In this document: one piece after another, positions 17,210-25,497 of the stretch
How positions within the stretch are numbered: the first letter of the stretch is position 1
How the letters are laid out: each line of letters opens with the position of its first letter
Assembly (NCBI RefSeq): GCF_003667345.1
Contig: NZ_RCWF01000003.1
Coordinates: forward strand, 186,001-250,000
From: Poseidonibacter antarcticus
GTDB taxonomy: Bacteria > Campylobacterota > Campylobacteria > Campylobacterales > Arcobacteraceae
Length of the DNA stretch: 64,000 nt
Reading direction: 5' to 3'
Program-made: the position numbers and the translations under genes
The notes under the pieces: generated by a model
Databases searched by the model: none
What the model saw: only the letters and a program-made list of their open reading frames with translations
Told to the model about the DNA's origin: nothing

Positions 17210-17670
17210 TATTATTTATTCAATTGACACTCTATGCACAAAACTATAATTTTGATGAGATAAAATATATTTCAGCAGTTTCTCATGAGTTCAAGAAAAG
17301 TGGTAATATTAATATAGAAGAAGAAAAAACTATAATCACTTATTCTAAGCCTTCTTTTAAAGAAATTATCAAGGATAATGAAAATGTTTCAATAAAAGAT
17401 TCTTCTGGAAAAATATATAAATTAAAAGGTAGAGCAAAAGTTTTTACACAACAGTTTATTGATATTATGACAAGACTTGGAAATATAGATGAGATGAAAA
17501 CTAATAAAGATTTTGATGTCAAAAAAGAAGATAATCTATATTATATTACTTTTTTAGAAGATATTTCAAATCAAATAAAAAATGCAGAAGTTAAAGTAAA
17601 AAATTCAAAAGTGATAAGTTTTAAAATGTTCTTACCAAATGAAGATACAATAGAAATAATTAAAAAATGA
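17194..17670 (+). CDS. LolA-like periplasmic carrier protein
   Basis: A 158-residue protein with an N-terminal signal peptide (MRFILILFIQLTLYAQ, cut near residue 16) and a LolA-like fold: the early YISAVSHEFKKSGNINIEEEKTIITY strand pair, KPSFKEIIKDNENVSI, and late K-x-F-LPNEDTIEI. In aryl polyene clusters a LolA-like protein probably accepts the lipidic pigment from the inner-membrane exporter and moves it across the periplasm. It overlaps the acyltransferase by 16 bases and the MMPL exporter by four. Confidence 0.8.
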   Translation: MRFILILFIQLTLYAQNYNFDEIKYISAVSHEFKKSGNINIEEEKTIITYSKPSFKEIIKDNENVSIKDSSGKIYKLKGRAKVFTQQFIDIMTRLGNIDEMKTNKDFDVKKEDNLYYITFLEDISNQIKNAEVKVKNSKVISFKMFLPNEDTIEIIKK

Positions 17671-19742
17671 AATATATAAATTTCTTTATTTTTGTAGTAT
17701 TATTAACATTATACATATTATTCTCTTCAAATATAAGATTTTCAACAAATTTTTTAGATATTTTTCTTTCACAAAATAGTATTAAACTATTTGATATTGC
17801 CAAAAAGTTTGGATACTCAAATGAAATACTTATTTCAAAGAAAGGTTTTAATAAAAAATCTTTGCAAGAATTAAATGAAATATCTAATAAATTAAAAGCA
17901 TTACCTGAAATATCAGAAGCTAGTATATCTATTGAAATTTCAAAAGATATGAGAGAGTATTTAATAAAAAATTATTTTTTATTAGCAGATTTTAATAATC
18001 AAAAAATTTCAAAAAATGATGTTTTAGAAAAATTAGAAGAGATACGTAAAAAAATAAATATTTCCGTAATCTATGAACCTATAAATTCTTATGATCCTTT
18101 AGGCTTATTTACTATGGATGAGACTGATAATGAAAGATATTTTAAATTAAAAGATTATGGCTATGTATTAAAAGCTAAAACTACTATTAACACATCAAAT
18201 GCAAACGAAAGTAAGATAGTATATAAGAAAATAAATCAAATCTTAAAAAATTATGATGAGATTATTGCCTTTGCTCCATTTTTCTATCTTGTGGAAAACT
18301 CATCATATATAAAAAATGATGCTCAAATTATAATGCTTTGTTCTAGTATATTATTATTAATACTATATTTCTTTGTATTAAAAAACAAAAAGCTTTTTTT
18401 TAATACAGTTTTTACAATAGCTAGTTCAATTTTAGGTGCAATTTTATTAAGCTTATTACTTTTTGATGAGATAAATATTTTAGCTTTAGTTTTTGGTATT
18501 AGTATTACTACTATCTCTATTGACTATATGTTTCATTATTATTTTCATAATGAATTTATAAAAAGAAAATTTATAACACAAAAGTCTGTTATATATGGAT
18601 TCTTAACAACTTTTGGTGTTTTTATTATTTTTAGTTTTATTGATATTGAACTATTTTCACAACTTGCAATATTTAGTGCAATATCTCTTTTCATTTCCTT
18701 TTTTCTTTTTTCTTGGCTTTATATATATTTGGAGATTCCTCCTGTAAATATTAAAGGAGAGAATAAAAAAATAAAGAGTTTAAACCCCTTATATATTTTT
18801 CTAATATCGAGTTTAATGTTAATTTATGTATACAATAATTTAAGTTTTGACAATAATCTAAAAAATCTTGATTATCAAAATGAGAAGCTAATTAAAATAT
18901 CAGAAAAATTTAAAGAAGGTTTTTATAATAATAAATATCAAAGTCTTTTAATAAGTGCAAAAGATAAAGAAACTCTTCTTCAAAGATATGAAGAATCGGC
19001 ACTTTTATATCCAGGTATTTTAGGTATAGGAAAGTATTTATATAGTTTAAAGAAATGTAACAAAAGGTTAGAAAAAATTAAAGAATATAATTTTGGAGAA
19101 GTAAAAAAATATTTAAATGAAGCATCAAAAGAACTAGGATTTAATAATATTTTTAAAAATGCTTACCCTAAGATAAATAATTTGAAATGTGATATGAGTT
19201 ACATTGATAATATAAACTTCAAGATAATTAAAAATGAAAATACATATTATACAATGGCTTTTGTAGATAAAAAATACAAAATAAAAGATAGTGGAAATAT
19301 TAAAGTAATAAATTTAGGAAAGAGTTTATCATCTGATACAGAAAAAATGAAAAATACTTTAATTAAATATATGTTGATTTCTACAGTATTTATTATTTTA
19401 GTTCTTTTTATACTTGCAAAATCAAAAATATTATATCCCTTGTCTTATATGATATTCCCAATTAGTTCTGTACTTTTTGTTATTTCTTTATTAGGAATGA
19501 TTAATATTATGCATATATTTGCTTTAGTTATATTGTTAGCTATTGGTATAGATTACGGTATTTATATGTATAAAACTACAAACAAAGTTAAAACTAGTAT
19601 GGCAATAAGATATGCTTTACTTAGTACTTTTTCTGGTTTTGGAGTACTTATTTTTAGTAGTACAGTAGCTTTATATTCAATTGGTTTAGTAATAACAATA
19701 GGAATTATTTCAGTTTTTTTCTTACTTTATTTTAGTTTGTAA
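17667..19742 (+). CDS. MMPL/RND-family exporter of the pigment cluster
   Basis: A 691-residue membrane protein with two repeats, each one N-terminal helix, a large periplasmic loop and then a bundle of helices (first bundle from ~residue 218, second from ~560): the MMPL layout. Charged residues inside the helices (IDYMFHYYF in the first, IDYGIYMY in the second) fit a proton relay. It is slightly shorter than the usual 750-800 of ApeM-like exporters. It likely passes the aryl polyene lipid to the LolA-like protein encoded just upstream. A 37-base gap with AGGAG precedes the next gene. Confidence 0.85.
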   Translation: MKYINFFIFVVLLTLYILFSSNIRFSTNFLDIFLSQNSIKLFDIAKKFGYSNEILISKKGFNKKSLQELNEISNKLKALPEISEASISIEISKDMREYLIKNYFLLADFNNQKISKNDVLEKLEEIRKKINISVIYEPINSYDPLGLFTMDETDNERYFKLKDYGYVLKAKTTINTSNANESKIVYKKINQILKNYDEIIAFAPFFYLVENSSYIKNDAQIIMLCSSILLLILYFFVLKNKKLFFNTVFTIASSILGAILLSLLLFDEINILALVFGISITTISIDYMFHYYFHNEFIKRKFITQKSVIYGFLTTFGVFIIFSFIDIELFSQLAIFSAISLFISFFLFSWLYIYLEIPPVNIKGENKKIKSLNPLYIFLISSLMLIYVYNNLSFDNNLKNLDYQNEKLIKISEKFKEGFYNNKYQSLLISAKDKETLLQRYEESALLYPGILGIGKYLYSLKKCNKRLEKIKEYNFGEVKKYLNEASKELGFNNIFKNAYPKINNLKCDMSYIDNINFKIIKNENTYYTMAFVDKKYKIKDSGNIKVINLGKSLSSDTEKMKNTLIKYMLISTVFIILVLFILAKSKILYPLSYMIFPISSVLFVISLLGMINIMHIFALVILLAIGIDYGIYMYKTTNKVKTSMAIRYALLSTFSGFGVLIFSSTVALYSIGLVITIGIISVFFLLYFSL

Positions 19743-19779
19743 AAAATATGATAAAATTAAATAATTATTAGGAGTAAGA

Positions 19780-20928
19780 ATGAAAATATACGATATGGAT
19801 AAAAAGTGTTATATTGAGGTACAAAAGATTGATAATGCAAGTTCCAAAATTGAGCAATTATCAGATGCACTTTATTGTTTTGAAAATGGGATATTTTCTA
19901 TAATTTATGATAAATCACAACCATTTTTAGTTGAGTATATTAAATCTTTAGATCAAAGTATTTTACATCAAGAAGATATGCAGTTCTTATATTTTACTTC
20001 AGGTACAACAGGAACACCAACTGGCGTTTATAAGAAAAGAGAAAACTCATTAAAACAATCCGATGCATTATTAAAAACTATAAAAGATGGGAAGTTTAAT
20101 AGAGTTGTTACTACTGTTCCTTTTGTTCATATTTATGGAGTTGATATTGGAGCAATTGTTCCTATGCAATTAGATATTGATATTTGGGTAAAGGAAAACT
20201 TTTTACCTGAAGAATTAGCGATTGAAGCTGAAAAGGAAGGTACTTTAATTGTTACTACTCCTGTTTTTATTAAAGCATTAAATAGAATAAAAAAAGATGT
20301 AAAATTTCCTAAAAGTTTGTTTTTAACATCTACATCACCTTTACCACTAGAAGATGCAATAGAATTTCATAAACATTATGATTGTTCTGTAATGCAACTT
20401 TTTGCTTCTACTGAAACAGGATTAATGGGATATAGAAAAGATAATGAAGAAATATTAACAGCATATGATGGTGTTAGTATTGGTGAAAAAGATGGTATGC
20501 TTAATATCTCTTCTGATTTAGTTACTTCTAGAATTTTAAGTAAGGGAGTAATAAAAGATGTTGAACAACCTTTTCAGACTGAAGATATAGTTGAAATTTA
20601 TAAAGAAGGAAAATTTAAATTATTAGGACGTAGTTCTAATTTAATAAAAATTGCAGGAAAACGAATATCAACACAACAAATTGAAACTATTATTGAATCT
20701 ATAGATGAAATTGATGCAGTTTTAATAAAAGTTAGAAGAGATGATAGAGCTCTTAAAGATGAGATTTTAGATATATATGTAGAATCTAAAGTTAATCTCG
20801 AATCAAAAAAACTTAGAAGCCTTTTTAAATCATATTTTGGTTCAATAAATATTGCTTATAAGATACATAATAATATTAAAGTAACTAGAAGCTCAGTTGG
20901 TAAGAAGATTGGTTTTAAAGAGATATAA
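19780..20928 (+). CDS. Acyl-ACP synthetase (AMP-forming ligase, ApeH-like), short form
   Basis: A 382-residue AMP-binding enzyme. The P-loop-like motif YFTSGTTGTPTGVYKK is at ~71-86, ATP-site STETGLMGYR follows at ~208, and the C-terminal catalytic Lys is in SSVGKKIGF. It would load the cinnamate-type acid from the ammonia-lyase onto ACP. Only about 70 residues come before the P-loop, where family members usually have 120-180, so the N-terminal subdomain is reduced; the same is seen in several aryl polyene ligases, from memory. Its last bases are followed within eight bases by the second ACP. Confidence 0.85.
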   Translation: MKIYDMDKKCYIEVQKIDNASSKIEQLSDALYCFENGIFSIIYDKSQPFLVEYIKSLDQSILHQEDMQFLYFTSGTTGTPTGVYKKRENSLKQSDALLKTIKDGKFNRVVTTVPFVHIYGVDIGAIVPMQLDIDIWVKENFLPEELAIEAEKEGTLIVTTPVFIKALNRIKKDVKFPKSLFLTSTSPLPLEDAIEFHKHYDCSVMQLFASTETGLMGYRKDNEEILTAYDGVSIGEKDGMLNISSDLVTSRILSKGVIKDVEQPFQTEDIVEIYKEGKFKLLGRSSNLIKIAGKRISTQQIETIIESIDEIDAVLIKVRRDDRALKDEILDIYVESKVNLESKKLRSLFKSYFGSINIAYKIHNNIKVTRSSVGKKIGFKEI

Positions 20929-20935
20929 TGTTACA

Positions 20936-21214
20936 ATGCAAGAAAAATTATTGGAGAGAATATTGGTAACAACTACTGAATTAAAAGAAAAAATTATATT
21001 AGGACTTGATTTAGAAGATTTAAGTGTAGATGAAATTGCTGATGATATGCCATTATTTGGTGATGATGGATTAGGACTTGATAGTGTTGATGCAATAGAA
21101 ATAACTCTTATTTTAGAAAAAGAATTTGGAGTAAAAGTAAAAAATGTTGAAGAATCAGCTAATATTTTTGCTACACCAGAAACTTTAGTTAAATATATTA
21201 ATGAGAATAAATAA
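20936..21214 (+). CDS. Acyl carrier protein (second of two)
   Basis: A 92-residue acidic ACP with the phosphopantetheine Ser50 in GLGLDSVDAIEI. Its neighbour on the 5' side is the acyl-ACP synthetase and on the 3' side the dehydratase, so this ACP is a good candidate for receiving the aryl starter. An upstream in-frame TTG (20897) lies within the ligase gene; ATG 20936, eight bases after the ligase stop, is chosen because the protein then begins at a normal ACP helix I. Confidence 0.92.
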   Translation: MQEKLLERILVTTTELKEKIILGLDLEDLSVDEIADDMPLFGDDGLGLDSVDAIEITLILEKEFGVKVKNVEESANIFATPETLVKYINENK

Positions 21215-21228
21215 AAATTAAAACTAAA

Positions 21229-21588
21229 ATGTCTGATTTTCCAATTCCTCATATTGCACCTATTCGTTTTGTTAAATCACTTAACGGTGCTGATTTTACT
21301 AGTGCATCTGTTAATATCGAATTTGAATATATACCAACTTTAGGTATGTTAATTGAAGCAGCTACACAAAGTTCATCAGGAGTTTTGGATAAACACAAGA
21401 GTGATTCAAATATGGGTTTTCTTGTAACTGTTAAAAATGTAAAACTTCTCCAAAAACTTAAATCAAAAGAGTTTATTGTAAATATTTTACTTGATAATAA
21501 ATTGGGAAATTTTAAATATTTTTCATTTAATGTAGTTGATAATGAAGAAATTGTTGCTACAGGAATATTTTCAATAGCAGTACAATAA
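21229..21588 (+). CDS. Hot-dog 3-hydroxyacyl-ACP dehydratase (ApeP-like)
   Basis: A 119-residue hot-dog protein. The N-terminal PIPHIAPIRFVKSL corresponds to the LPH-x-x-P-x-x-x-x-D element of ApeP dehydratases, with the catalytic His, and IPTLGMLIEAATQSSSG is the central helix that carries the acidic catalytic residue (Glu44). It is the last gene of the pigment operon and the second dehydratase; the first is at 3430-3723. ApeI and ApeP in Xenorhabdus work on the same pathway. A hairpin terminator begins at its stop codon. Confidence 0.85.
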   Translation: MSDFPIPHIAPIRFVKSLNGADFTSASVNIEFEYIPTLGMLIEAATQSSSGVLDKHKSDSNMGFLVTVKNVKLLQKLKSKEFIVNILLDNKLGNFKYFSFNVVDNEEIVATGIFSIAVQ

Positions 21589-21617
21589 GTAAGAAATAGG
21601 AATTATTTCTTACTTTT
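21587..21617. terminator. Bidirectional hairpin terminator ending the pigment operon
   Basis: Perfect 12-bp stem AAGTAAGAAATA / TATTTCTTACTT with a five-base loop (21599-21603) and a T run on the plus strand. It lies between the end of the pigment operon and the convergent lipoprotein gene, whose own stop is at 21626, so it can serve both. Confidence 0.85.
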
Positions 21618-21625
21618 GTAAAAAC

Positions 21626-22564
21626 TTATTTTCTAATAAGTTGAGTATCACCCATCATCGCTTGATCATATGGATTAGCTAACCAATTAGCAACGTCTTT
21701 ACCTAATGCAGATGCTATTCTGTTTAATACAGAACAAGATGTTCTATATACTCCAAAATATCCACCACCCGATAATCTTGCTGCATTAAAAGTATAATAT
21801 TTTTTATTTCCTTTTATAATAGCACCTGAAATAGTTACAAATTTATTATGTCCAACTGCTGCATTACCTGAACTTATAGCTTGTTCAATTTGAACATCAA
21901 GTTTTAGTTCATTAGATGTTATATTATTTTTGATAACAACATTTAGACCATTACTTTTGGCATATTTTACAATACTTTGACTAAGAGATTTTTGTAGAGT
22001 ACATTCACTTTTTATATTTTGTGCAACTCTAGAGTTTGGAGCAAAACGAACATAAGGTTTAATATAAATTATTTTACCTTCTAAATTTAAATCGCCACCT
22101 TTTTTATAAGATTTACTTGCTGTAGATACTGTTGTAGTTGTCGATTGGTTTGTTGCATTGCTCATTCCTAAACTTTCTAATTGAAAGTTTATATTATCTT
22201 GAAGAATTTTAACCCATTTATTATAACTTCCATGGATTTCATTTGTTTGTGGATTGTATTTTAAATTTCTACTTTTGTTATAACTTATAGTATAACCTTT
22301 TGAAGTATAATCTATATTCACAGATACAAAATATTTACTTCTAACAAGTATATTAGCTTGAATAAGTCCATTTCTTATTTTTCTTGTTTGCCAACCTTTA
22401 TTTGCTGCACCATTTTTAATAGCTCTTTCAATTTTTGCTTTTGCTTTATTTACCGAAAAAAAGTTTGAGTTATCAAATGTTTGTACTGTATTAATTCTTC
22501 CACAAGCCGTAAACAATCCAATAATAAGCAACATTAATAAACAATTTCTTTTTAAATTTTTCAT
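21626..22564 (-). CDS. Putative outer-membrane lipoprotein, unknown function
   Basis: A 312-residue protein with a lipoprotein signal: a basic start, a hydrophobic stretch, and LFTAC with lipid-accepting Cys21 (the Phe at -3 is unusual). Two soluble parts follow: residues ~40-125, with AIKNGAANKGW and IHGSYNKWVKILQDNI, resemble a small repeat domain of Gram-negative lipoproteins; residues ~150-312 form an unrecognised domain (YVRFAPNSRVAQNIKSEC). It has its own promoter and a hairpin leader upstream. A TTG at 22570 is in frame, but ATG 22564 has AAGGGA at the right distance. No functional call. Confidence 0.75.
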   Translation of the reverse strand: MKNLKRNCLLMLLIIGLFTACGRINTVQTFDNSNFFSVNKAKAKIERAIKNGAANKGWQTRKIRNGLIQANILVRSKYFVSVNIDYTSKGYTISYNKSRNLKYNPQTNEIHGSYNKWVKILQDNINFQLESLGMSNATNQSTTTTVSTASKSYKKGGDLNLEGKIIYIKPYVRFAPNSRVAQNIKSECTLQKSLSQSIVKYAKSNGLNVVIKNNITSNELKLDVQIEQAISSGNAAVGHNKFVTISGAIIKGNKKYYTFNAARLSGGGYFGVYRTSCSVLNRIASALGKDVANWLANPYDQAMMGDTQLIRK

Positions 22565-22591
22565 ATACAATTCCCTTTTTTATTTAAATAA

Positions 22592-22648
22592 GTAGATTAT
22601 GATTAGTTATTAATCTACATATAAATATTAATATAAGGAATAATTATA
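22592..22648 (-). promoter_or_regulatory. Promoter -10 and 5'UTR hairpin of the lipoprotein gene
   Basis: On the minus strand TATAAT occupies 22648-22643, about 80 bases before the lipoprotein ATG. The transcribed leader contains an 8-bp perfect stem, 22592-22599 with 22611-22618, around an 11-base loop. No regulator site is recognised; the hairpin may affect stability of the mRNA. Confidence 0.45.
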
Positions 22649-22704
22649 TCTAAAAAAAGTTTTTTTTGTTAATTATAGTTAATTAATATAATATTAATTT
22701 ATTT

Positions 22705-22830
22705 TTATTTCTTCAAAATAAATTTTTTGAACTTTTGAAAAAAAGAAGCATTTTTCTTTTTTTCAAGTTTTGTTCTAACTTCAAAAGCTAAAAATTTTAA
22801 TTTTTTAGGTTCGTGTAGATATTCTTTCAT
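22705..22830 (-). CDS. Small basic protein (41 aa) coupled to the MotB-like gene
   Basis: A 41-codon ORF whose ATG (22830-22828) overlaps the stop of the MotB-like gene in the ATGA arrangement, the mark of translational coupling. The product is very basic (more than ten Lys, few acidic residues), begins MKEYLHEPKKLKFLAFEV and ends FKKFILKK, and has no membrane helix or signal. I do not recognise a family. The coupling to the MotB-like gene is the main argument that it is expressed, and it may be part of the same complex or bind nucleic acid or the membrane. It is too short for most gene callers. Confidence 0.55.
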   Translation of the reverse strand: MKEYLHEPKKLKFLAFEVRTKLEKKKNASFFQKFKKFILKK

Positions 22831-24062
22831 TTATTATTTCCCTTCTTATCTCCTAAAAAGTTTTGAAGTTCCTTTATTGCATTTTCATTTTTGACTGTAA
22901 ATTTGATTTCAATTCTTCTTGAATTATCTTTATCTTCTACACCATTTTTATAAATAAGATTTGAAAAAGACCTTCCACTTGAATTAACATATTTACTAAT
23001 TAGATTTTTATCTACAATATTTGATTCATATAAAAACTGCATAACTTCTAAGGCTCTTTTTTGTGAAAGTTGTAAGTTACTTAGGTATGAACCATCACTA
23101 TTTGTATGTCCTTCTATTGTGATACTTTGAATATATTTTCTAATATTCTTATCTTTAAGTAGAGCATTTAGGTATTTTTCTAAAATTAAGCTAAGTTCTT
23201 TTTTTGATTCTTCTTTTATTTTATATTCACCTTGATCAAATAAAATATTTGAAGAAAATTTAATAGCTCCACTTTTTTCATCAATATTAATTAATTTTCC
23301 AAGTTTTTCTCTAAGTTGTGAGATTACATTTAATTTAATTCCTGTTAAATGTTTGATTTTTAATTTTGTAATATCAAACTCTTCTACAAGTTTTTGATGT
23401 TCATTACTTTGAGTTAAAAGTTTCTTTTGAAGCATTGCTAGTTCTTCATCTTTTAAAGTAATTGTATTTTTTCTATTTTTAAGTTGGGTATTTAGACTAG
23501 CATTTTGTTCTTCATACTCTTTTGTTTTAACTTCAAAGCCTAATAATAATGCTTTTAGTTTTTCCATTTCATCTGATTTTAGAGCTAAAACTTCTGTTTT
23601 TTCTTTAATAATAGTTTCTTTATTTTCTAAAATAGCAGTGATCTTTTCAATTTGTTCTAAAGATAGTGCTAAATCAGAACTTTTTTTATTTAAAATATCT
23701 GATAACTCTTTTGATTGTTCTTTTTGTTTTTCTAATTCATCTTTTGTTTTATCAAACATATTTTGAGATTTTGCTAGTTTAAATGCTAAATGAACTTTTT
23801 CATCTTGTAGTGTTTTTACTTTTTCATTTATTTCATCAATTTTTTTCTTTTTATTTGAAAGCTCTTCTTCACTTAAATTTAGTGCAAGTTTTTCTTTTTC
23901 TAAATCTGTTTTAATTACTTGTAAATCATTTTGTGTATATAAATATTTGATAATGATTGCACCAATTACAAGAATAAATACAAAAAGCAAACCAGCCATT
24001 AAATCTGCATAAGATATCCAAAAGTTTTCATCGCTATTATTGTTTTGTTCTTTATTATACAT
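22827..24062 (-). CDS. MotB/OmpA-like stator protein with long coiled coil
   Basis: A 411-residue protein: one membrane helix near residues 16-40 that starts with ISYADLMAGLLFVF, in which Asp20 is the position of the proton-carrying Asp of MotB/ZorB; a coiled coil over about 45-225 (heptad-rich K/E/L); and a C-terminal OmpA peptidoglycan-binding domain (EGHTNSDGSYLSNLQLSQKRA, then DNSRRIEIKF). It pairs with the MotA-like gene six bases upstream. MotB and ZorB are usually shorter between helix and OmpA domain, so the long coiled coil is unusual. It is not a flagellar motB by context. Confidence 0.85.
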   Translation of the reverse strand: MYNKEQNNNSDENFWISYADLMAGLLFVFILVIGAIIIKYLYTQNDLQVIKTDLEKEKLALNLSEEELSNKKKKIDEINEKVKTLQDEKVHLAFKLAKSQNMFDKTKDELEKQKEQSKELSDILNKKSSDLALSLEQIEKITAILENKETIIKEKTEVLALKSDEMEKLKALLLGFEVKTKEYEEQNASLNTQLKNRKNTITLKDEELAMLQKKLLTQSNEHQKLVEEFDITKLKIKHLTGIKLNVISQLREKLGKLINIDEKSGAIKFSSNILFDQGEYKIKEESKKELSLILEKYLNALLKDKNIRKYIQSITIEGHTNSDGSYLSNLQLSQKRALEVMQFLYESNIVDKNLISKYVNSSGRSFSNLIYKNGVEDKDNSRRIEIKFTVKNENAIKELQNFLGDKKGNNK

Positions 24063-24068
24063 CTAAGC

Positions 24069-25289
24069 CTACTTAGAAAGTTCTTTGAACTCTTGTAAAT
24101 CTTCTATTATTTTAACAGTTTGCTCATCAATTGATTCTAAAGAATTTGTTAGTCTTTGACTAAATTTTGAATCATATTCATCTAATTCTTTATGAAACTT
24201 CCATCCAATCTTATCTGTTTCGTTTTTCATAGTTTCAATACTTTGTATGATATTAAGATATATTTCTTGTAAATTTTTAGCACTTAAATTATCCAAAGTC
24301 TTACTTAGGTTTCCAATATTTTTATTTAAATCTTGTGTACTTGTTTGGTGTAGTTGTTTTTGAACTTCAAAGCTTGCAATAGATGAACTAATACTTAAAG
24401 TCATTGTTTTTATATTATCTGATAACTCTTCATTATTTCTGATATTTTGAGAAATACTTGAAGATAATTCAGTTTCTTTTTCCAAAATATCTTCAAGTAT
24501 AGAAACTCTTTTTTCTATTGATTCATTGATATTGTCCAAAATATCTTTTGATGTAATTTGCTCAAAAATATCAGTCATTCTTTTGAAATTTTCAAGATTA
24601 TTTTTGATATTTATTGATTCAATATCAATCTTTGTCCAAAAGAATGATTTTGTATTTTCTCTAATAATTAAACAATCATGCTCAAACCTACTCATTCCAA
24701 TTTTTTCAAAGAAAGTCCACCATAAAGATAAAAAAATACCATAAATAGAAACATAAAAAGCAGTACCAACTCCACCTAATAAAAGTGAAATCTCTTTTTC
24801 TAAAGCACTAGAAGTACCAGAAGAAAAGTCAGGCATACTATAAGCAATTGAGATAAAAGTACCCAAAATACCAAGTGTAGGAAATACACCAGATGCAATA
24901 GATGAAAAATTTGTATTCCTAATATTGCTAGTATAATCTTTCAAAAAGTCATCAGCACTACCATTTGCTTTTGTAGTATCACCAATTGCAAGAAGATTTG
25001 CATTGATATAGTTTTTTAAATTAAAAATCAATTCTTGATATTGAGTTTTAAACTTACAAGAAACATAATAAGCATTATGTTTTATAAAAAATAAGTAAAT
25101 AAAATAAATAAAGCCAATCAAAATAACACTATGAATCTCAACTTTTAAAGGAAAAAGTTCTAAATAACCTAAAATAATTAAAGCAAATAAAAATGTAGGA
25201 ATAGTAAGAAGATTAAATATCCGAGCTACTGGTCTACAAGTAGTATAAAATTTTGAGTTTAAATCTATAAAGTCTTCGTTTGTTAACAT
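24069..25289 (-). CDS. MotA/TolQ/ExbB-like proton channel protein with C-terminal tail
   Basis: A 406-residue protein. Membrane helices lie at about 25-45, 55-70, 135-155 (GVFPTLGILGTFISIAYSM) and 170-195 (LLLGGVGTAFYVSIYGIFLS); these last two match the MotA/TolQ channel helices. From ~225 to the end runs a cytoplasmic, coiled-coil-rich tail of 180 residues. Zorya ZorA proteins also have such a tail, unlike flagellar MotA. With the next gene it should form a proton-driven 5:2-type stator, by family knowledge. AAGGGA precedes the ATG by eight bases. Confidence 0.85.
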   Translation of the reverse strand: MLTNEDFIDLNSKFYTTCRPVARIFNLLTIPTFLFALIILGYLELFPLKVEIHSVILIGFIYFIYLFFIKHNAYYVSCKFKTQYQELIFNLKNYINANLLAIGDTTKANGSADDFLKDYTSNIRNTNFSSIASGVFPTLGILGTFISIAYSMPDFSSGTSSALEKEISLLLGGVGTAFYVSIYGIFLSLWWTFFEKIGMSRFEHDCLIIRENTKSFFWTKIDIESINIKNNLENFKRMTDIFEQITSKDILDNINESIEKRVSILEDILEKETELSSSISQNIRNNEELSDNIKTMTLSISSSIASFEVQKQLHQTSTQDLNKNIGNLSKTLDNLSAKNLQEIYLNIIQSIETMKNETDKIGWKFHKELDEYDSKFSQRLTNSLESIDEQTVKIIEDLQEFKELSK

Positions 25290-25470
25290 AAAAATGTCCC
25301 TTATGGTAGTTAGTTTTTTTTAGATAATATTCTAGCATAGTATTACAAATGATGAAAGAAATATAGTGATAAATGATGATATATTTTGTAAAATAAAGCA
25401 GTATAAAGAAATATAAAAAGTTTTTTAGATGATTTTATATTTTAACTTTCTAAAGATAAATTTGAATATT

Positions 25471-25493
25471 GGAAATCACAAATTGTGACTTCC
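25471..25493. repeat. Inverted repeat downstream of abiH-like gene
   Basis: Arms 25471-25481 and 25483-25493 around a single central base pair, with one mismatch near the outer end (GGAAATCACAA / TTGTGACTTCC). It begins five bases past the stop of the AbiH-like gene. There is no clear T run, so it may be a weak terminator, a binding site, or both; it precedes the MotA-like gene by about 180 bases. Confidence 0.5.
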
Positions 25494-25497
25494 CTAA

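Noticed and set aside
20893-21252. 119-residue minus-strand ORF over the second ACP
   Set aside because: The ACP on the plus strand explains the region; the reverse ORF is Ser/Phe-rich shadow translation.
22705-25289. Complete Zorya defence system
   Set aside because: The stator genes resemble ZorA/ZorB, but no ZorC, ZorD (helicase) or ZorE (HNH nuclease) is near. The recQ gene is a normal RecQ on the other strand and no substitute can be claimed.
24069-25289. Flagellar MotA or Tol/Exb system
   Set aside because: No flagellar, tolB/pal, exbD or tonB genes nearby, and the tail is unlike flagellar MotA.
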